Assembly (NCBI GenBank): GCA_002104945.1 | Contig: MCFH01000043.1 | Span: forward strand, 62,001-126,000 | Direction of reading: 5' to 3' | Source: Piromyces finnis | Taxonomy: Eukaryota; Neocallimastigomycota; Neocallimastigomycetes; Neocallimastigales; Neocallimastigaceae | Length of the DNA stretch: 64,000 bases | Shown: positions 58,469 to 64,000 of the stretch, in pieces | Layout of the letters: every line of letters begins with the position of its first letter | Numbering within the stretch: position 1 is the first letter of the stretch | Position numbers and translations under genes: made by a program | The notes under the pieces: model-generated | The model's input: the letters and a program-made list of their open reading frames with translations, nothing else | Told to the model about the DNA's origin: nothing | Database searches by the model: none

Positions 58469-59605
58469 TTTTTTTTTTTATTTGACAAGTAATTTAAAAA
58501 TTATTTATATATTATTTGTGTACTTTTTTTTTCTTTTAAAACGTAATAATTATTTTATTTAAAAAAAAAACAATAGCAACTACAAATTATAAAAACACTA
58601 AAAAAGAAAAAGAAATACATATTAATTAAATGAGCATTTTATTTTTATCATCAAAGAAATAGTTAGCTTTATTAAAAATTTAAAAATTAATAATCTAAAA
58701 AAAAAAAATATATATATATTTATTTGATCATTTTATGTTTTATTATTTAAAAAAAAAAAAAAAAAGGACATTAATTTAACATTGAAATAGACAATTTTTA
58801 TATATATGATAATAAAAAGTAAAAAGAAAAGAATTTATTTTTATAAATAGAGTATATATATATATTCTTTTTTTTTTTATCTTTCTTTTAATATATTCGT
58901 TAATATAAAAAAAAAATATGGTATTTAAATAAAAAATACATAAATTTAATAAAAAAAAATATTAGATGTCTATTTTAAATCTTTACCATAAAGAATAGAA
59001 TAAATATAATCTAATTTAAAATAAAATTGTTAATACTTTCCTATAGACATTATAAATTTAGTCCTTAATGAACCTCAACGAATGAAAAAAAAAAAAAAAA
59101 AAAAAAAAAAACTTTGACATAATCAAATTCAATAAAAATCATTTCATTTTATAAAAGTCTAGAGAGTTTATGCATAATTTTGATGAACTAAAGTTTGACC
59201 AAAAACTCTTTAATTATTATTAAAAATAATATAATAGAAAACAAAAAATATATAAATAAACAAATTATAATAATAATACTTGCATTGATTTATTTTTTTT
59301 ATTATATTATTATTTCTTTTTTCTTTTTATTATTTTATTATTATTGTTGTTGTTCTCGTTGTTGTTGTTGTTGTTGTTGTTGTTTTTTCTTCCTTTTTAT
59401 TATTATTATTTTTTTTTTTTTTTACTTTTTTTTTATTTATTTTTTTTTTTAAAATATTACTGCGAGTTTAAATTTATTTTCAATCTCTATTTATAGCCAA
59501 ATAAAAAAAAAATGGGTTCTTTTGTTTATTTTTCTTTTTTTAAAATTTAAAAACTATTATAAATTATTATTTTGTTGTTCAATTAGATGTATTCATTTAT
59601 TTAAT
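58469..59605. other. AT-rich intergenic region
   Basis: Homopolymers (A runs at 58750-58766 and 59083-59111) and a TTG-repeat (TTGTTGTTCTCGTTGTTG) at 59345-59385. A plus-strand ORF at 59195-59452 is a simple-repeat artefact. Confidence 0.5.
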
Positions 59606-61044
59606 TTATTGTTGAGCACTAGTAATTTCAAGAAGAGAGTTTATACGATTATATTGGAAACCACCAAGTTTAGCAATTAAACCAAATTTTTCATAGTTAA
59701 ATCTAGCATCGGAGTTATCGTAAATAGAATCAAGAATATGGATCTTAGCAACTTCGGCATTGTAAACAATACAAGTTTCATTACCTTCCTTATCAGTAAA
59801 TGGAGTACGAGAAATAACTTTACATTCCATATTAACTGGACATTGAGCAACTAATGGTGCCTTAATAACAGTAGAATCCTTTTTGGTAAAGCCAACCTTT
59901 TCGAATTCAGATACATTATGTGGGAATTCACCAGCAGCAGCCATGGTTGATCTGTATATTAAAAAAATGTATTATAAATTATCGCATCCTTAAAAAAATG
60001 GTTACTTAATAAATTATAAAAGAAGCATTGCCAATGAATAACATTTATAATATATATTATATTATTGCTTCTATTTTTTTTTTATTTTTTATTTAATATT
60101 TATTTAATACTACTTACGCTAAACAACTTTCAGTAACAATATTTACAGAAAATTCATTGGTTTCATCAATATTGATTTCAGTATCTTTTTTACCATTTGG
60201 TTTTCTACCAACAGTAAGTGATATAATTGGTGGGTTGAAACTAATACAAGTACATAAAGCATATGGAGCAACATTCGTGACACCTTCTGCAGAAACAGTT
60301 GAAATAAGGTTACCAGATCTTGGCATCTATTAAATTAGAAGATGGATATTTATAAAAATATAATATAAATATAAAAGTAATTATATTAAATAAAATAAAA
60401 CTAGTATTATATATAAAATTTAAAAATTTTAAATAAATTTTATAAAATCTCTAAACAAGTTACAATTAAATTTCAAATTAAAATTATAGTTTATACTAAA
60501 CACTGAAATTTACATTTAATAAATATTATGAATTATACATAATATAATATATAATTAACAATAACAAATTTTAAAGTAATATAAATATATATGTTTTTAC
60601 ACATTTCCCTTTATTGTTATCTATTTTATTTAACTTTTAAAACGAAAAATACCATTACTTTTTATTGTTTCCATTATTTATTTTTATAATTTTTTTTTTT
60701 TTTATAAATTTCCCTTTGTATAATAAAAATTATAAAAATTATATATAATTAGTACTTACAACACCCATTAAAAATTTTAACATATCCTTAATTTCACTTG
60801 GTTCATAAATCTTTGAAGTACCTTCCATTACTTTTTGTGGAACACCCATCTTAAATGAAGGATTTGGCATTGGAAACTTTTCAGAAGTAAATTTTGGAGT
60901 ATTTTTTGATTTTTTATTAAAAAAGAATTGAGTTGGTGTGGTACGAGAAAGATTACGCTTACCAACAGTAATTCTGCTAATTGCGGAAAAACCATTAATA
61001 GCTACTGGAAGTCTAGTAACAGCTTTAGTTAAAGAAAGACTCAT
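59606..61044 (-). CDS. Flavin-reductase-like FMN-binding protein, gene 2 (possible hydrogenosomal targeting)
   Basis: Three exons (minus): 61044-60760, 60326-60118, 59951-59606; 279 residues. Donors are GTAAGT; introns are 433 and 166 bp. The domain blocks parallel gene 1: NLISTVSAEGVTNVAPYAL, NPPIISLTVGRKPNGKKD, INIDETNEFSVNIV and VIKAPLVAQCPVNMECKVIS. The N-terminus begins MSLSLTKAVTRLPVAINGF and contains KRNLSRTTPTQF: basic, Ser/Thr-rich, no early acidic residue, with an Arg near a likely cleavage site, so organelle targeting is plausible (inference). Both introns fall at the same codons and phases as in gene 1 (after FLMGV, phase 0; within the Ala/Glu codon after CL, phase 2), so the genes are true duplicates, inverted and 46 kb apart. 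Confidence 0.9.
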
Positions 61045-61397
61045 TTTTTAATAATTTTAATTTATAATAAATGAATAATTATAAATAAATAAAAAATTTT
61101 TCTTATTTAAAAGGAAAAAATTACATTTAAAAAATTATCTTTTATATTTAAAAAAAAATTTTATATATAAAATAAAAAAAAAAATAATAATAATATAAAT
61201 ATTAATTTCTAATTGTTATTTTTTCTTTACTGCAAAGCATACAACTAAGCTATCATATCATCATATTTTAATCAAAAAATTAAATTTCTTATAAAACTTT
61301 AATAATTAAAAATAAAGGTTTCATTTCCATCTCAATATTTGTGTTAGAACAAAAAAGAAAATAACAATAATTTTTTATTAAAAGTATTTAGATTGAA

Positions 61398-61433
<36 letters not shown>

Positions 61434-64000
61434 ATTCCCTTTAATAATTTTAGCATAATAAAACTTTTATTTTTATTATTTTTAAAATAGTCTTTTCCTA
61501 TTTATAGTATAAAGCTTTCTATCTTCCATAATACCAAGGATATTACTTATAATAAGGAAGTACCCATATTGTGGTGGCGATGTTATTAGTTTCAATTATA
61601 ATGTATACATTTTAATAAAATACACTTTTATTAATCTTAAATTATAATGTATATGAAATTAGTGAAGTATAATATATAACAAATGATTACAACTTTTTAT
61701 GAATAAGTCAAAGAAAGTCGTTCATTAAAATATCTATATCTATTATTATTTTTTTCTAATACTCTAAGAATAACACAATCTCTTATTATATATAATGAAT
61801 GAATAGAATAAGAATAATTTTAATACTATAATATAAAATTTATATAAAAAATACAATAATATCAAACATTATAATGATTATTGTTTCATTTTATTTTCTA
61901 ATTTTCTAACATTAAAGTATTAATTTAGTAAATAATATTTCTTTATGGATTAATATTAAATAAAACAACTTTTTAAAAATGACAGTTTCACTAAAAAAAA
62001 TCATTGAATAATTAATTCATTAATATTTAATATTAATTATTTATTTTTAATAATTCAATTTAAAACTATTTTTAGTATATACTATTGGGATACTTTCTAT
62101 TCTGTTGGTTTTATATGACCAATTAGAATATTTTTTAAAGAAAATACCAAAGTATTGAGAAAATAAATCTTCATATTTTAAAAAAAGAAATTAAGTATAA
62201 TATACTCTTTAAGATAGATGAATTAACAACAATGTCCTTTGTTATATTTTTCAACAATTAATATCTAATAAAAAATTTTTTTTAAAAAAACAGTTTTTTT
62301 TAATATTAGTTCATTTATAATTTGTATATTAAAATTGAAAAGTTTTATTTTCTATTCATTGAGCACATATTGTTTTTTTATTTTTATTATTATTGTTTCA
62401 TATTTTTAGAAAATCTAAATATAATCTGAAGTTTTTTTTTAACAAAAAATATTGTAAATTAGTATAACAATTATTTTCTTTTTTATAGTGTTGAATAATT
62501 TTATGCTTGCAATTTGAAAACAAAAAAAAAATCCCTTTTAACAATTATTTCTATCTATTATTAAGGATATCAAACGAAATAAATGTTAAATGAGCCATTT
62601 TAATAATTTATAATAAAAATAAAAGAATAATTAAAGATATTATGGTATTAATGTTTTATTAATTATCTTTTATTATAATATATTTTTTTTTTAACAAATT
62701 CAACAACCTAACAAGTTCTACTAAATTATTTAAATATTAATATTTTGTAATTTTTGCTTAACTTTTTTTTTTTAATATTTCCAATTTAATATTGTTTAAT
62801 TTATTATTAATACATAATTTATACATTAATTGAAAACTTATAAATTTTCTTAATTCACCACCAAAAAAATTAACTTTAAATTTCATTGGCCAGTCAAAAT
62901 GTGCTTAAACGCAGATGAAAAAAAATTTTAAAAATTCAAAAATGAATGAATAAATAAATAGTAAAATAAATAAATAACTAAATAAATTAATGAAAAAAAA
63001 TAATATCCCAAATAAAATTGATATTATTTAAATTTAATTAAAAATATTTTATTTAATTTCTCTCTCTTTTTTTATTTGTCTTTATTTTTTATGGTCAGTT
63101 TTTTACCATTCATTTTAAGGTATCTAGGAAAAACTGTTTTAGTAATTTTTTGATAAATTTTTTTTATTAATTAAAAGGTCATACTTAATTAAATAAAGAA
63201 AAAAAAAATTCATCTTAAAAAATTTTAAATTTTTTAAAAAAAAATAGAGCAAAATGTTTAGGTAAAAAAAAAAAAAAAACTATATAAAATTTATACCATA
63301 CAAAAACCCAATGCAACTACAAAAATTCTATTCATAGCCTTTAAAAGTCCATTTTTACTATTTAATTTTTAGTTTCTTTTCTCCTTTTATTTTGAACTCT
63401 TTTTTTTTAAAAAAAAACTTGTTATATTAAGATTAAACCAAATGACACTAATTTGCTATTTCAATATTGGCATTTTTTATTATTAATAATAAAGTTTATA
63501 TATTAATTTACAATTTATCATATATTATATATATTACAATTGAATTTCAAATGTGGAAAAATAACTTTTTAAATTGTGGAATATTGAATTAAATGGATTT
63601 ATTATTTTATATATGAGTAAAAGTATTTATACCATATATTATTATAAAATAAATAATTTTGATTTGATTATCAAAAAATAAATTGTTTATATATGATATA
63701 TATTATAATATATTTATGAATATAATATTTGTACTTTATCTACATATTTTATATATATTACATTAATATTCTATTTATATTAAATATATTACATTATTAA
63801 TAAGGTTAATTATTAATAAAAATGATTATTAATAATCATTAAAATAATTAGATAATAAATAGCTAACCTTTTATTAATAATCAACTTAACAATAAATTAA
63901 AGTTTTAAAATAACCCAACCCTTCACATTTAATATAAAAATTTAAAAATTTTTATTATTTATTTATTTATTGATTTATTTACTTATTACTATTTATTTAT
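61045..64000. other. AT-rich region without recognised genes
   Basis: No ORF with protein-like composition was found. A 20-bp perfect palindrome sits inside a larger inverted repeat at 63801-63887. An (ATT)n tract lies at 61400-61428. The first 100 bases are the promoter side of the flavin-reductase-like gene 2. Confidence 0.5.
63801..63887. other. Inverted repeat with central 20-bp palindrome
   Basis: AATGATTATTAATAATCATT (63821-63840) is a perfect palindrome. It is flanked by arms AAGGTTAATTATTAATAAAA (from 63802) and TTTTATTAATAATCAACTT (63869-63887), which are near reverse complements. Confidence 0.5.

Noticed and set aside
59195-59452. Plus-strand ORF with Cys and Phe runs
   Set aside because: It comes from TTG, TTA and T-run simple sequence and has no protein-like part.

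Overview
The window is very AT-rich (long A/T homopolymers, (ATT)n tracts), has short AT-rich GT-AG introns, and carries fungal-type housekeeping genes: a RAT1/XRN2 exonuclease, UTP18, and a short NudC of about 191 residues. It also has two divergent ankyrin-like proteins of a kind I associate with anaerobic gut fungi, and two flavin-reductase-like proteins whose N-termini look like mitochondrial or hydrogenosomal presequences. I infer an early-diverging fungus, most likely Neocallimastigomycota. A dictyostelid is the main alternative.

Layout. 1-2600: 5' end of a Ty3/gypsy retrotransposon on the minus strand (gag, zinc knuckle, protease, start of RT, one open frame), with a 21-bp tandem array in its leader. 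2673-10606: a wrecked Ty1/copia element on the plus strand, broken by solo LTRs of at least three families (A about 725 bp, B about 752 bp, C 376 bp). Several carry perfect 5-bp target duplications, and one B is nested inside an A. 12170-13548: flavin-reductase-like gene 1. 16323-17849: F-box protein. 18655-19437: Met/Asn-repeat ORF. 19886-24999 (minus): RAT1/XRN2, head-to-head with UTP18 (25806-28403, plus). 29284-30519 (minus) and 31992-33602 (plus): divergently placed ankyrin-like paralogues. 34786-37677: an 11-exon leucine-rich-repeat gene with a predicted myristoylation signal. 39732-40091: small Gln-rich protein. 40878-40950 (minus): tRNA-Arg(UCG). 42028-45536: six-exon membrane-anchored protein with a possible permuted papain-like His/Cys pair. 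45911-49055 (minus): about 1,050-codon unrecognised gene in three pieces offset by two -1 shifts. 49878-50411 (minus): hypothetical protein. 51064-52351 (minus): seven-exon nudC. 52352-57687: gene-poor. 57688-58468 (minus): pseudogene. 59606-61044 (minus): flavin-reductase-like gene 2, with the same intron positions as gene 1. 61045-64000: no gene seen.

RAT1 and UTP18 both act in ribosomal RNA processing and share an 0.8-kb divergent promoter region. The two flavin-reductase-like genes and the two ankyrin genes are local paralogue pairs. Exon boundaries were set by hand from splice signals, reading frame and family knowledge; no database search was possible.
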